Assembly (NCBI RefSeq): GCF_017571495.1
Contig: NZ_JAGETZ010000013.1
Location: 1 to 64,000 of the forward strand
Source: Hymenobacter negativus
Lineage (GTDB): Bacteria > Bacteroidota > Bacteroidia > Cytophagales > Hymenobacteraceae
DNA length: 64,000 nucleotides
Reading direction: 5' to 3'
Shown here: positions 9,192 through 17,671 of the stretch, one piece after another
Layout: the number at the start of each line of letters is the position of its first letter
Numbering within the stretch: the stretch's first letter is position 1
The notes under the pieces: generated by a model
What the model saw: only the letters and a program-made list of their open reading frames with translations
The model's database searches: none
Told to the model about the DNA's origin: nothing
Program-made: the position numbers and the translations under genes

Positions 9192-9911
9192 ATGCTAATT
9201 AAAACGCGGGGTATCGTCCTCAGCTTCCTCAAATACCGCGAAACCAGCATTATTGCCCGGGTGTACACCGAGCGACTGGGGGTGCAGAATTACATCGTGA
9301 ACGGTGTGCGAAAGGCTAAGCCGCCAGGACGCATTGCCCTGTTTCAGCCCTTCACGATGCTGGAGCTGGTGGCCTACGTGGCGCGGGGTAACAGCGGCCT
9401 TACCCGACTATCGGAGTATCGCTGTGCCGAGCCGTTCCAGACCTTGCCCTACGAGGTGCAAAAGAGCAGTGTCGTCCTATTTCTTTCCGAAGTGGTGAGC
9501 CGGGCCGTGCGCGAGGAAGAGCAAAACGAACCGCTTTTCCAGTTTCTGCACGATTCTATTTTGGCCTTTGACCGCGAAACTGTAGGGACCGAAAACTTTG
9601 CCCTGACGTTTTTGCTGGAACTGGCTACTTACCTGGGTTTTGGCATCAGCTCTGGGGGCGAATTGACCGACCAGGTAATTATGGCTGGTCATGCCGCGAT
9701 GACACAGGGAGTAACGGGGCCGCCTACGCTGCGTCTGCGTGAGTTCGACGGCTACTTTGATGAACTGCTGCGCGACTCTGCCACCAGCACTATCCCCAAC
9801 GGCCGCGTGCGCCACGAGCTACTGCACGTGCTCATTCGCTATTACCAGCTGCACGTGGAGCAGATGGGCGAAATTCGCTCCTTAGATATTCTATCAGAAG
9901 TGCTGAATTAG
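9192..9911 (+). CDS. recO: DNA repair protein RecO
   Basis: RecO binds DNA and RecR and helps load RecA onto SSB-coated single strands in the RecFOR pathway. The 239-residue product has the usual length and begins with the family's OB-fold signature: KTRGIVLSFLKYRETSIIARVYTERLG, then YIVNGVRKAK near residue 35, followed by the helical C-terminal domain. I do not see a clear zinc-finger cysteine cluster, which is absent in many RecO proteins. It lies 42 bases after the PorZ-like gene on the same strand and may share its transcript. Confidence 0.92.
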   Translation: MLIKTRGIVLSFLKYRETSIIARVYTERLGVQNYIVNGVRKAKPPGRIALFQPFTMLELVAYVARGNSGLTRLSEYRCAEPFQTLPYEVQKSSVVLFLSEVVSRAVREEEQNEPLFQFLHDSILAFDRETVGTENFALTFLLELATYLGFGISSGGELTDQVIMAGHAAMTQGVTGPPTLRLREFDGYFDELLRDSATSTIPNGRVRHELLHVLIRYYQLHVEQMGEIRSLDILSEVLN

Positions 9912-9921
9912 TGCCCGTAAT

Positions 9922-9975
9922 AGCGCAGCCGAGGGGCGACCCGCGTGCAACAATGCGGGCCGTTTCGGCTGCGCT
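9922..9975. terminator. Hairpin between convergent recO and FKBP genes
   Basis: AGCGCAGCCGA (9922-9932) pairs perfectly with TCGGCTGCGCT (9965-9975), and the loop holds a second CCCGC/GCGGG stem. It sits between convergent genes, so a bidirectional terminator is likely although no long T tract follows. Confidence 0.55.
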
Positions 9976-10012
9976 CTGAATAGACTAGAATTGGATGAGT
10001 GATTCTCCACGG

Positions 10013-10969
10013 CTATTTAAAGTCCACTAATTCTACTTCGAAGCGAAGCACAGAGTTAGCCGGAATATCGGCACCCATGGCTCGGGGACCATAGGCCAGC
10101 GGCGAGGGAATAAGCAGTACGGCTTTGCTGCCTTTGGTGAGCATGGCAATGCCCTGGTCCCAGCCCTGAATAACCTGGCCAGCCCCAAGCACAAAAGAAA
10201 AAGGGTCGTTGCCGTGCTTGGCCGAGGCGTCAAATTCCTGGCCCGTGGTCAGGATTGTGCCGCGGTAGAGTACGCGCACAGTCTGGCCTTTTTTAGGCGG
10301 CAGGCCGGTACCAAGCTTCTTGATGATATAATAGGTGCCACCGGGCGTTTTGCGGGCTGTGGCATGGTTCTTTTTCAAATAAGCTTGAATGGTAGCATCA
10401 TCCTTTGCTGTTTGAGCTGCTGCCAGCAGTTTGCCCTGCTTGATGTTTTCTTCCTGGGCTTTCTGATGGCGGGCATTCATTTCGGCCATTGTGACCAACT
10501 CGCGGGCACTGGCCAGCACCACCAGTGTATTACCGCTTTTTTTGATAAACGGCGGCACCGGCTGGCGGAATGTTTTGGCAAAGATGGTATCGGCCGGAAA
10601 GCGGAAGATGGCGCTATCGCCGGGCAATAGCAGGCCCAAGGCTTCTTCCATGCCACCAGGCGCAGTCTGCGCGGGTAATGCCACCGGCTGGGGCAGTGGC
10701 TGCATCAGGCGAGAGTTCATCAACACCGAGTCGCGACCGGTACGAAACTCCATGAAAACAGTGAGCACCTGCCCAGCACGGCTGGCATAAGGCGCGTCGG
10801 TAGGCGCGAGGGCGCGGGGCTGGTAGCGTCCGGCGGCGTCTTTTCGAAACAGCCGGTACTCGGTGCCCGTGGGCAGGCGTGAGAATTCGCCGCTCGAAGA
10901 GGTTTGAGCGAATGCCGGATTAGAACAGGCAAACAGGGCGCAAAAAGCAGTCAGCAAAAAGAGCTTCAT
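10013..10969 (-). CDS. FKBP-type peptidyl-prolyl isomerase, exported (copy 4 of 4)
   Basis: Catalyses cis-trans isomerisation of proline peptide bonds, here in the periplasm or envelope. Residues 1-21 are a signal peptide; LFACSNPAFA could be read either as a lipobox or as a signal peptidase I site. The FKBP domain occupies about residues 225-318, with GQTVRVLYRG, FSFVLGAGQVIQGWDQGI and LLIPSPLAYGPRAMG as in the active-site fold, and a helical segment precedes it. It is last in a minus-strand run of four FKBP genes, 64 bases after the previous one. FKBP lipoproteins near a DHH phosphoesterase recall GldI of gliding flavobacteria, but motility itself is not shown here. Confidence 0.9.
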   Translation of the reverse strand: MKLFLLTAFCALFACSNPAFAQTSSSGEFSRLPTGTEYRLFRKDAAGRYQPRALAPTDAPYASRAGQVLTVFMEFRTGRDSVLMNSRLMQPLPQPVALPAQTAPGGMEEALGLLLPGDSAIFRFPADTIFAKTFRQPVPPFIKKSGNTLVVLASARELVTMAEMNARHQKAQEENIKQGKLLAAAQTAKDDATIQAYLKKNHATARKTPGGTYYIIKKLGTGLPPKKGQTVRVLYRGTILTTGQEFDASAKHGNDPFSFVLGAGQVIQGWDQGIAMLTKGSKAVLLIPSPLAYGPRAMGADIPANSVLRFEVELVDFK

Positions 10970-11033
10970 TTTGGTCAGATTTCTTCTAAACAGTATATTC
11001 TTGGCTGCACAATCAGCCTGCTAGCAGCGGCAG

Positions 11034-11534
11034 TTACCGCACACTCACAACCAATAGCTCAAAAAGCAACTCGGTATTGGGTGGAATTAAAAAGCGGGTA
11101 TCGTCTTCGGGGTCGGGTACGCCCTTGGCGCCGTAGGCCAGGGCGGCCGGTATCCAGGCCCGAACCCGCGAGCCTACGGGTAGCTCCGGCATCAGTTCAT
11201 CAAGCCCCGCAATTACCTCCTTGCGTCCCACCCGAAACCGCAGTGGCCCGCCCGATGCCGCCGAGGCATCAAAAATGTGCCCATCGGGCAGAAAGCCGGT
11301 GTAGCGCACAGCTACACGGCTGCCAGGCGTGGGCAAGGCGCCCGTGCCACGCTCCCAAAACACAAAGCGCACCCCTTGCTGCGTGTATTGCAGTTGGTGG
11401 TGCGCCGTGTCGGGGGGAATGTTGGTGGGAGCCACTGGCTGCGGCATTACCTGTGCAGTGGCAGGCCGAGCCATTAGCAAAACAGCTGTGGCCAGCAGCC
11501 CTGCATATTGCCAGCTATGCCGGTAGAGCTTCAT
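11034..11534 (-). CDS. FKBP-type peptidyl-prolyl isomerase, exported, short (copy 3 of 4)
   Basis: A compact 166-residue prolyl isomerase. Residues 1-27 form a signal peptide ending ARPATAQ without a lipobox cysteine, so the enzyme should be soluble in the periplasm rather than lipid-anchored. The FKBP domain covers about residues 60-166: GSRVAVRYTGFLPDG, FRVGRKEVIAGLDEL, AALAYGAKGV and a terminal ELLFELLVVSV strand. It lies 14 bases after the preceding FKBP gene, so the two are almost certainly co-transcribed. The GWDE segment of its paralogues is GLDE here. Of the four copies this one has the least extra sequence. Confidence 0.9.
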   Translation of the reverse strand: MKLYRHSWQYAGLLATAVLLMARPATAQVMPQPVAPTNIPPDTAHHQLQYTQQGVRFVFWERGTGALPTPGSRVAVRYTGFLPDGHIFDASAASGGPLRFRVGRKEVIAGLDELMPELPVGSRVRAWIPAALAYGAKGVPDPEDDTRFLIPPNTELLFELLVVSVR

Positions 11535-11548
11535 TGGGGCGGGTACGC

Positions 11549-12142
11549 TTAGTAGACGTCAAGGATTTCGACGTCAAACATAAGGGCTGCATCGGGCGGG
11601 ATATTCGAGTTGCCAGCTGGGCCATAAGCCAGGCGCGACGGAATGAGTAGCAGTTTACGGTCGCCTTTGCGCATCAGCAGCAGGCCTTCGTTAAAGCCAG
11701 CAATGGCACCGCTGCCCGCTGTGAAAACTGCGCAGCCACATTTGGAGTGGTTTTCAGTAGAGTTATCGAAAATGGACCCAGCGGGGTACAACGAATTACC
11801 GTACGAAACGGGATAGCCCGACGATTCGGGGTGGGCACCGTTACTCAGAAAACGGCCGATGTACTTTACGCTCACTTGCCGGCCCGTTGTAACAGGCGTA
11901 CCCTGGCCATCCACGAGGCTCACTACGTAGAGGCCCGAACTGGTACGCGTGGCTTTGTCCAGCAAGTTGTTGCGCACCAGGTAATTGTGAATGGTGTCCT
12001 CGTCAATGATTTTCAGCTGGTTTTCGTGGTCGGCCAGTTGCTTCTGGTAAGTGGTTTGCGTGTTGCAGCTCCAGATGGCTGGCGCGGTCAATAAGCCCAG
12101 GGCCAACCCAAAGTAGCGGAAACGAAGCAAAGATTTTTTCAT
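11549..12142 (-). CDS. FKBP-type peptidyl-prolyl isomerase, lipoprotein (copy 2 of 4)
   Basis: A 197-residue prolyl isomerase whose N-terminus ends in a lipobox-like APAIWSC, predicting lipid attachment at Cys26. The FKBP domain (about 85-197) contains GRQVSVKYIGRFLSNG, AGSGAIAGFNEGLLLMRKG and LLIPSRLAYGPAGN. It has an inserted CGC motif (SKCGCAVF) in the substrate loop that its neighbours lack. The GWDEG segment is GFNEG. The gene begins 88 bases after the first FKBP gene, and that gap carries a strong hairpin with a T tract, so it may be expressed at a lower level than copy 1. Confidence 0.9.
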   Translation of the reverse strand: MKKSLLRFRYFGLALGLLTAPAIWSCNTQTTYQKQLADHENQLKIIDEDTIHNYLVRNNLLDKATRTSSGLYVVSLVDGQGTPVTTGRQVSVKYIGRFLSNGAHPESSGYPVSYGNSLYPAGSIFDNSTENHSKCGCAVFTAGSGAIAGFNEGLLLMRKGDRKLLLIPSRLAYGPAGNSNIPPDAALMFDVEILDVY

Positions 12143-12160
12143 GGCGAGAAGGATAAAAAG

Positions 12161-12214
12161 ATTCCGGCCAACGGTGGAGCAGGCAGTTGCGCCGCACCGC
12201 CCGTTGGCCGGAAT
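12161..12214 (-). terminator. Intercistronic terminator or attenuator within the FKBP run
   Basis: ATTCCGGCCAACGG (12161-12174) pairs perfectly with CCGTTGGCCGGAAT (12201-12214). Read on the minus strand the stem is followed by CTTTTTATCC, which fits intrinsic termination after the first FKBP gene and before the second. Confidence 0.6.
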
Positions 12215-12230
12215 CAGAGCTAATTAAAGG

Positions 12231-13274
12231 CTATTGAACATCAACAAGTTCCACCTCGAAGCGCAACGGCGAATTGGCGGGAATGTCGGTGCCCATGGCG
12301 CGGGTACCGTATGCCAGCGGCGAAGGAATGAGCAGAATGGCTTTGCTGCCTTTGTTGAGCAACGAAATGCCTTCGTCCCAACCCGGAATAACGGCGCCCT
12401 GGCCGATGGGGAATTCAATTGGTTTGCCGGCTTTGGCAGACGAGTCAAACTCCTTGCCGCTGAGCAGCGTGCCCAGGTAGTTCACGCTCACGCTCTGGCC
12501 GCTTTTGGGCGTAGCGCCCGTGCCGGGCTTTAGTACTTGGTAGTAGATGCCGGAAGGCGTCTTCTTCACGGTCAGGCCGTTTTTCTTGATGTAATCCTGC
12601 AGCAGTACATCTTCCTTCTTCATCTGCTCTTGCACGGCGGGCGTAGCCAGCATTTTGGCTTGCGCGTCCTTCTGGTCCTGCATCTGCTTCTGATACTCCG
12701 GCGAAGCCATGCGCTGCTTCAACTGAGCGGCGCTGGCGCGCTTCTGTAGCTCGGGCTGCATGGCCTGAGCTTCGGCTTCGGTGATTAGTTTAGGCTCGGT
12801 GGCTACGTACATCAGCACCACGTTGCCGCCCTTGCGCAAGAACGGGGGCACCGGCTGGCCCGATTTCGGCTTAATGAGCGAATCGACCTGGAAGCGAAAC
12901 ACGCCGCTGTCGCCGGGCTGGAGCAGGGACAGGGCCTCATCGGGCATGCCTTTCTGTTTCAGCTCTTTCAGGGGTAAGGGAACAGCCATGCCTACGTCGC
13001 GGCGGGTGTTTTGCAGCACTGAGTCCTTGCCGGTGGTGTAGCGCATGTGGCCGAGGAGGAATTTGTTCAGGCGGTCCTTATAAGTCGGGTCGCCGTCGGG
13101 GCTGATTTCGCGGCGCTCGTAGCTGCTGCCGACTTTTTTGTAAATCTTATACTCGATGCCTGACTTAGTCTTGGCAAACTCACCCCCGTCTTTGTTACAA
13201 GCCGTGAGGGAAGCGAAGCTCAGCACGCCGGCCGCCAGGGCCAGCTGCCGCGCAGAGCGGGAGGAAAAACGCAT
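12231..13274 (-). CDS. FKBP-type peptidyl-prolyl isomerase, long lipoprotein (copy 1 of 4)
   Basis: The largest of the four FKBPs (347 residues). A signal peptide ends with a good lipobox (FASLTAC, Cys26). A charged helical region (about 150-225), rich in Gln, Lys, Met and Ala, separates an N-terminal domain from the FKBP domain (about 250-347), which has GQSVSVNYLGTLLSG, IEFPIGQGAVIPGWDEGI and LLIPSPLAYGTRAMG. The layout, with a helical arm before the catalytic domain, is like FkpA/Mip-type foldases that dimerise through helices. It follows the DHH gene by 38 bases. A TAACTTTG box just upstream gives the FKBP set its own candidate promoter. Confidence 0.9.
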   Translation of the reverse strand: MRFSSRSARQLALAAGVLSFASLTACNKDGGEFAKTKSGIEYKIYKKVGSSYERREISPDGDPTYKDRLNKFLLGHMRYTTGKDSVLQNTRRDVGMAVPLPLKELKQKGMPDEALSLLQPGDSGVFRFQVDSLIKPKSGQPVPPFLRKGGNVVLMYVATEPKLITEAEAQAMQPELQKRASAAQLKQRMASPEYQKQMQDQKDAQAKMLATPAVQEQMKKEDVLLQDYIKKNGLTVKKTPSGIYYQVLKPGTGATPKSGQSVSVNYLGTLLSGKEFDSSAKAGKPIEFPIGQGAVIPGWDEGISLLNKGSKAILLIPSPLAYGTRAMGTDIPANSPLRFEVELVDVQ

Positions 13275-13307
13275 GAAAATGTTAAAAGTGAAGAGTCAGA
13301 AACGGTT

Positions 13308-13315
13308 CAAAGTTA
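13308..13315 (-). promoter_or_regulatory. Candidate -7 box for the FKBP genes
   Basis: TAACTTTG on the minus strand matches TAnnTTTG and lies 33 bases before the first FKBP start, overlapping the end of the DHH gene. No clear -33 element is seen. Confidence 0.4.
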
Positions 13316-14368
13316 CGCCACCGGCGGCGCTACGGCGGCGGGGACGCCCGTCAGCTGCTCCTTATACTCGGGCAGGATGCCAAGGAAGCGCTCCACGGTT
13401 GCATCCAGCGTCTGGTAGCTGATGCCGCCGGAGGCGTTGTGGTGCCCGCCACCGTCGAAATGACGGCGCGAGAAGTCGCTGACCGAGAAGTTGCCCACCG
13501 AGCGAAAAGAAATTTTTACAGCCACGCCCCGGTCGATGAAAACAGCCGCAAATACGATGCCCTCAATACTCAGTGCGTAGTTCACGAGGCCTTCGGTGTC
13601 GCCGGTTTTGCTTTGGTACTGGCGCAACTCTTCCTGCGTGATGGCAATGTAAGCCGTGTTGAACTCGCGGTTTACCACCAGCTTATCCTTCAGAATAAAG
13701 CCTAGAAAACGCAGCCGGATTTCGGAGTGCGAGTCGTAGATGCGGCGGTGTACCGACGAGAGGTCGATGTTGACTTTAAGCAACTCGGCAATAATCAAGT
13801 GCACATTACGCGAGGTGCTGGGGTGGCGGAACGAGCCTGTATCGGTCATGATGCCCGCATAGAGTGCTTCGCCCATGCCTTTAGTGATGAGGTCCTGGTC
13901 GCCGAGGTCGCGGATGATTTCAAAAATCAACTCGGCTGTGGCGGCAGCAGTAGGTACCGAAAAGGTAATATCGGCAAAGTCCTCGGGCTCCTGGTGGTGG
14001 TCGATGAGGACCTTGATGGCGCCAGCCTGACGCACGTATTCGCCCAGTTCGTTGATGCGGCCCAGACAGCTAAAATCGAGGCAGCAGATGACCTCGGCAC
14101 GGGCTACCAGGTCGCGCACCTGGCGGTCGTTCTGACGCTTTTCGTACACCACCACTTCGTCGTTGCCCTCCATCCAGTTCAGGAAAGCGGGATAGTCAGA
14201 AGGTGTAACTACGGTTACGTGGTGGCCCTTTTGTTTGAGGTAGCCGGCCCAGGCCAGCGACGAGCCCAAGGCATCGGCATCGGGCTTGTGGTGCGTAGTG
14301 ATGACAATCTGCTTTGGTTGCGCCAGCAATACCTGCAGAGCGGAAATGGAACTAGACATCGACAACAT
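13313..14368 (-). CDS. DHH-family phosphoesterase (NrnA-like oligoribonuclease/pAp phosphatase)
   Basis: Predicted cytosolic Mn-dependent phosphoesterase that degrades nanoRNA and/or dephosphorylates pAp. The 351-residue protein has the DHH domain motifs THHKPDADALGSS near residue 25, CLDFS near 97, and LIDHHQEP near 123, and a C-terminal DHHA1 domain with FDGGGHHNASGG near residue 310. Both domains are complete. ATG 14368 and ATG 14359 are both possible starts. It is divergent from ndk and is followed by four FKBP genes. Specificity (NrnA versus the cyclic-dinucleotide enzyme GdpP class) is inferred from the lack of membrane, PAS and GGDEF domains. Confidence 0.88.
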   Translation of the reverse strand: MLSMSSSISALQVLLAQPKQIVITTHHKPDADALGSSLAWAGYLKQKGHHVTVVTPSDYPAFLNWMEGNDEVVVYEKRQNDRQVRDLVARAEVICCLDFSCLGRINELGEYVRQAGAIKVLIDHHQEPEDFADITFSVPTAAATAELIFEIIRDLGDQDLITKGMGEALYAGIMTDTGSFRHPSTSRNVHLIIAELLKVNIDLSSVHRRIYDSHSEIRLRFLGFILKDKLVVNREFNTAYIAITQEELRQYQSKTGDTEGLVNYALSIEGIVFAAVFIDRGVAVKISFRSVGNFSVSDFSRRHFDGGGHHNASGGISYQTLDATVERFLGILPEYKEQLTGVPAAVAPPVA

Positions 14369-14530
14369 AAATGGCCCTGTAACAGAAAGCGGGCCGGTGG
14401 CTTACAAATAATTGGGCCGGCAAAAGTCGGAAGAAATCTTGTCTTAACAACGCGCCCCCCCCGGAAGGTTCTCATTGGCTATCTCAATGGTCCCTTGGGC
14501 CCGATGAAGAAACGACGTCGGCTTTGTGGC

Positions 14531-14538
14531 TACTTTTG
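14531..14538 (+). promoter_or_regulatory. Candidate -7 box for ndk
   Basis: TACTTTTG matches TAnnTTTG and lies 42 bases before the ndk ATG in the divergent DHH/ndk spacer. The -33 region has no obvious TTTG at 19-21 bases. Confidence 0.45.
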
Positions 14539-14579
14539 CAGCTAAATAAGTTTTCAACCAACCCTCTTTAGCCCTACAA

Positions 14580-14990
14580 ATGGCCACCAACCGCACATTC
14601 ACGATGATTAAGCCCGATGCCGTTCAGGACAACCACATTGGTGGTATCCTGAGCATGATTGAGGCCGGCAGCTTCCGCATCGTGGAACTCCAAAAAGTTA
14701 CCCTCACTGCCGAGCGCGCTGGCCAGTTCTACGCCGTGCACGCCGAGCGTCCTTTCTACAACGACCTCGTGAAATACATGTCGAGCGGCCCCATCGTGGC
14801 TGCTATTCTCGAGAAGGACAACGCCGTGGCTGATTTCCGCACCCTCATTGGTGCCACCAATCCCGCCAACGCCGAGGACGGTACAATCCGGAAGAAGTAT
14901 GCCAAAAGCATCGAGGCCAATGCCGTGCACGGCTCGGACTCAGATGAAAACGCCCAAATTGAAGGCGACTTTTTCTTCGGTACGAAGTAA
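14580..14990 (+). CDS. ndk: Nucleoside diphosphate kinase
   Basis: Transfers the gamma-phosphate between nucleoside tri- and diphosphates through a phosphohistidine and so balances (d)NTP pools in the cytosol. At 136 residues it has the normal bacterial length. The protein begins with the family start TFTMIKPDAV, has FYAVHAERPFYNDLVKYMSSGP in the middle, and carries the active-site NAVHGSDS with His117 as the phospho-acceptor. It is monocistronic: a divergent DHH gene lies upstream and a strong terminator lies 20 bases downstream. Confidence 0.97.
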   Translation: MATNRTFTMIKPDAVQDNHIGGILSMIEAGSFRIVELQKVTLTAERAGQFYAVHAERPFYNDLVKYMSSGPIVAAILEKDNAVADFRTLIGATNPANAEDGTIRKKYAKSIEANAVHGSDSDENAQIEGDFFFGTK

Positions 14991-15010
14991 TTCGCACTCA
15001 GGAAATTGCT

Positions 15011-15050
15011 AAAAAGTCCGCTCTACATTGCGCAGAGCGGGCTTTTTATT
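15011..15050. terminator. Terminator after ndk
   Basis: AAAAAGtCCGCTCT pairs with AGAGCGGgCTTTTT around a short loop, followed by ATTTG. The A and T tracts on both sides make it usable from both strands, fitting the convergent arrangement with the AAA+ gene. Confidence 0.85.
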
Positions 15051-15101
15051 TGTGCCAAATACTGACTTTTTTTATACCAAATTTGTATTGATGAGCTAAG
15101 G

Positions 15102-16196
15102 CTAGCGGCTAAATCCGATGCGCTTGTTGCTGGTTTCCAATTCGGTAAAGGTATTGGGTTCGCGGTTATAGAGCTCGGCTAGCGAGGTAGGCTCCGTAAT
15201 GGGTTCCGTTTGACCGAGGGAGGTGGCGAGGGCTTGGGCCTTGTCCACCGACAAGGGGCCAAAATGGTAGGCCGCGATGAGCCGGCCCTTACGCAGCAGG
15301 GCTTTATCGATGCGCGACAACTCGGTGTTGAACGTGCAGATAATCTGGATGTGGAAACCGTCGGAAAGCAAGCCGTCGGACAGGTTCAGCAGGTTGCTGA
15401 CGGCATTCCCGCCTACGCCATCACGCTTAACGAGCAACTCTTCAGCGTCCTCAATGAGCAGGATAGAATTGGTATTATCGTGAAGTTGATTGATGAACTC
15501 TGGGTCGGCAATGCGGGCGGCCAAGTTAGGCGGAATGAATAGCTTGGGCTTATCCGTGAGGCCGCAGAGGTGGCGAATGTAGCTGGTTTTGCCGTTGCCG
15601 GGCGGGCCGTAAAGGATGATGATGCCCTTCTCATTTGGCTTCTGGAGGCGCTGCAGAATGGTTTCGTGGGCGGGCAGCAGGTCGTCGTTGTAGTGCGTGG
15701 CCAGGTTCAGCTCCGGGATGGTGATGGGCAGGGGACTGAACTCCATGTCGCCGGTGGTCAGGCGCAGCACCTGGATGCGCTTGTGCTCCACTTTGCCGGT
15801 TTCGAGGTGTGCGGTGAACAGGGCCCGGAGCTGGGCCAGCAGGGCCGGGTCTGTTTGGGGCGAATAGTACAGCTGCGCTGCTTGGTCGCCGTAGATGCCG
15901 CGGTCGTAAAACCAAAGCAGCACATGCGGAGCTAGCGTCAGGGCGTGGTACTGGAGTTCGGGGGCCTTGCCAACTTCTTCCACGTACACGGAATGCACCA
16001 CCGTAGCGCGGTCCATGTCGTGGGTTTCAGCCAGGGTATTTAACACGGCCTGACGGGCTTCGGTGGAAGCCAACTGGTAGATTTCGCGGCGGGGCAGCTC
16101 ACCAAAAGTTGCGTAGAACCATGCCACGGGCTGGAAGCCGTGTTGGGTGTAGCTCAGCGAAAGGTCGGGGGTAGGGGAAACGGAAGAGGGCGTCAT
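15102..16196 (-). CDS. AAA+ ATPase of unknown target
   Basis: The C-terminal half is a AAA+ module: Walker A GPPGNGKTS (residues 197-204), Walker B SILLIEDAEELL (about 244-255), a sensor-1-like ICTFNTELSRID, and an arginine-finger region LLRKGR. The N-terminal 160 residues are a distinct domain that I cannot name. The ATPase core is closest in style to the BCS1/FtsH branch. No membrane segment is seen. The C-terminus past residue 330 is short, with no lid domain of usual size. The gene stands with the MFS permease on the minus strand, 49 bases after it. The substrate is unknown. Confidence 0.75.
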   Translation of the reverse strand: MTPSSVSPTPDLSLSYTQHGFQPVAWFYATFGELPRREIYQLASTEARQAVLNTLAETHDMDRATVVHSVYVEEVGKAPELQYHALTLAPHVLLWFYDRGIYGDQAAQLYYSPQTDPALLAQLRALFTAHLETGKVEHKRIQVLRLTTGDMEFSPLPITIPELNLATHYNDDLLPAHETILQRLQKPNEKGIIILYGPPGNGKTSYIRHLCGLTDKPKLFIPPNLAARIADPEFINQLHDNTNSILLIEDAEELLVKRDGVGGNAVSNLLNLSDGLLSDGFHIQIICTFNTELSRIDKALLRKGRLIAAYHFGPLSVDKAQALATSLGQTEPITEPTSLAELYNREPNTFTELETSNKRIGFSR

Positions 16197-16245
16197 GCCA
16201 GGGAATCAGGCCAGGGGAAGCAATGGGTGAGAGTGGCGTCAAAGG

Positions 16246-17529
16246 CTAAGCCTGCTCCACCGAGAGCAGGCCTTCGGGATGGGTTTCCGGCGCTGGCTGC
16301 GTGGTGTGCTTATGTTTGAATATAAGCACGAAGAGCACGGCTATGGCCAGCGAGTAGCCCGCGAAAGTGAGCCAGATGCTGTGCCAGTCCTTCGCACCAT
16401 TGGCATCGGTGAAGTACCGCTGGATGATGATGCCGCTTAATGAGCTACCCAGCACGGCCCCAAAGCCATTGGTCATCATCATAAACAAGCCCTGGGCGCT
16501 GGCGCGAATGCTTGGCTGCGTCTGGGTTTCAACGAAAAGTGACCCCGAGATATTGAAGAAGTCAAAGGCCATGCCGTACACGATGCACGAGAGAATAATC
16601 ATCCAGAGTCCCAGACCGGGGTTGCCATAGGCAAACAGGCCAAAGCGGAGTACCCAGGCAATCATGCTGAAAAGCATCACCTGTTTAATCCCAAAACGCC
16701 GAAGAAAGAAGGGAATAGCCAAAATGAACAACGTTTCGGAAATCTGCGAGATGGACATGATGATGGCCGGATACTTCACCGTGATGGTGTCCTGATAGGC
16801 CGGGTTCTTGTCGAAATCGTGCAGGAAGGTGTCGCCGTAGGCATTGGTCAATTGCAGCGCGGCACCCAGCAGCAAGGCAAAAATGAAGAAGGTAGCCATC
16901 TTCCGGTCGCGCAGCAGTGCAAACGACTTGAGGCCCAGGATTTCGAATAGGCTCTGGTTGGAGGAATTGGCCGACTGCGGCGGGCACTTGGGCAGCGTGA
17001 ACGAATACAAACCCAGTAGAATGGCCGCGCTGGCCGCTACGTAGAATTGGCTGGCTGATTTCTCAAAGCCCAGCAGACTGACCGTCCACATGGCCACAAT
17101 GAAACCGATGGTGCCCCATACCCGAATCGGCGGGTAGTCCTTTACCACATCCAGCCCTTCGCGCTTCAGTACCGAGTACGACACCGCGATGGACAGCGAC
17201 AGCGTGGGCATGTAGAAAATCATGTTCAACAGTATCACCCAGAAGAACAGGCCGGGGTCCGTGACCATGGGAATGGTGCAGAGGGTAATGCCGCCCAGAA
17301 TGTGCAGGATGCCGTATAGCTTCTCCGCGTTCACGTACTTATCGGCCACGATGCCCATGAGTGAGGGCATGAAAATGGACGCAATGCCCATGGTAGAGAA
17401 AATGGCCCCGAACTGCGCGCCCGACCACTGCTTCGTCTGAAACCAATAGGCACCAATTGTTATCAACCAAGAGCCCCAGATGAAAAACTGGAGAAAACTC
17501 AGGATAGTAAGACGCAACTTCGTATTCAT
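16246..17529 (-). CDS. MFS permease, nucleoside:H+ symporter (NupG-like)
   Basis: A 427-residue inner-membrane transporter with twelve hydrophobic segments. The start MNTKLRLTILSFLQFFIWGSWLITIGAYW is typical of the NupG/nucleoside symporter branch of MFS, as is the helix 2-3 loop with FMPSLMGIVADKYVNAEKLYG. In Bacteroidota the branch also contains sugar-type permeases, so the substrate is not fixed. The frame runs upstream to 17748, but ATG 17529 gives the expected N-terminus; the longer version would read through the terminator hairpin of the preceding gene. No partner catabolic genes are adjacent. Confidence 0.85.
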   Translation of the reverse strand: MNTKLRLTILSFLQFFIWGSWLITIGAYWFQTKQWSGAQFGAIFSTMGIASIFMPSLMGIVADKYVNAEKLYGILHILGGITLCTIPMVTDPGLFFWVILLNMIFYMPTLSLSIAVSYSVLKREGLDVVKDYPPIRVWGTIGFIVAMWTVSLLGFEKSASQFYVAASAAILLGLYSFTLPKCPPQSANSSNQSLFEILGLKSFALLRDRKMATFFIFALLLGAALQLTNAYGDTFLHDFDKNPAYQDTITVKYPAIIMSISQISETLFILAIPFFLRRFGIKQVMLFSMIAWVLRFGLFAYGNPGLGLWMIILSCIVYGMAFDFFNISGSLFVETQTQPSIRASAQGLFMMMTNGFGAVLGSSLSGIIIQRYFTDANGAKDWHSIWLTFAGYSLAIAVLFVLIFKHKHTTQPAPETHPEGLLSVEQA

Positions 17530-17600
17530 GCGGGGTGGGCAAGAGCAGTGAAATAAGGGAAGCAAAGGCCGGGAAAAGGCCGGGACCGTCAAAGATAAAT

Positions 17601-17650
17601 AAAAAAGCCCCTGCAAAGCGGCCCATCGCTGAGTCGCTTCGCAGGGGCTT
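17601..17650 (-). terminator. Terminator after the ene-reductase gene
   Basis: On the minus strand AAGCCCCTGC (17641-17650) pairs with GCAGGGGCTT (17605-17614), with extra GCTT pairing inside, and is followed by TTTTTTATTTATC. It lies 22 bases after the oxidoreductase stop. Confidence 0.8.
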
Positions 17651-17671
17651 CCGGAGCCACTAGGGCCTGTT

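Noticed and set aside
14430..14470. A possible strong terminator in the DHH-ndk spacer
   Set aside because: The C-run CGCGCCCCCCCCGG does not form a stem followed by T residues, and the genes diverge here.
13727..14545. A 272-residue plus-strand frame antisense to the DHH gene
   Set aside because: The DHH/DHHA1 motifs on the minus strand are complete, and the plus frame shows no domain.
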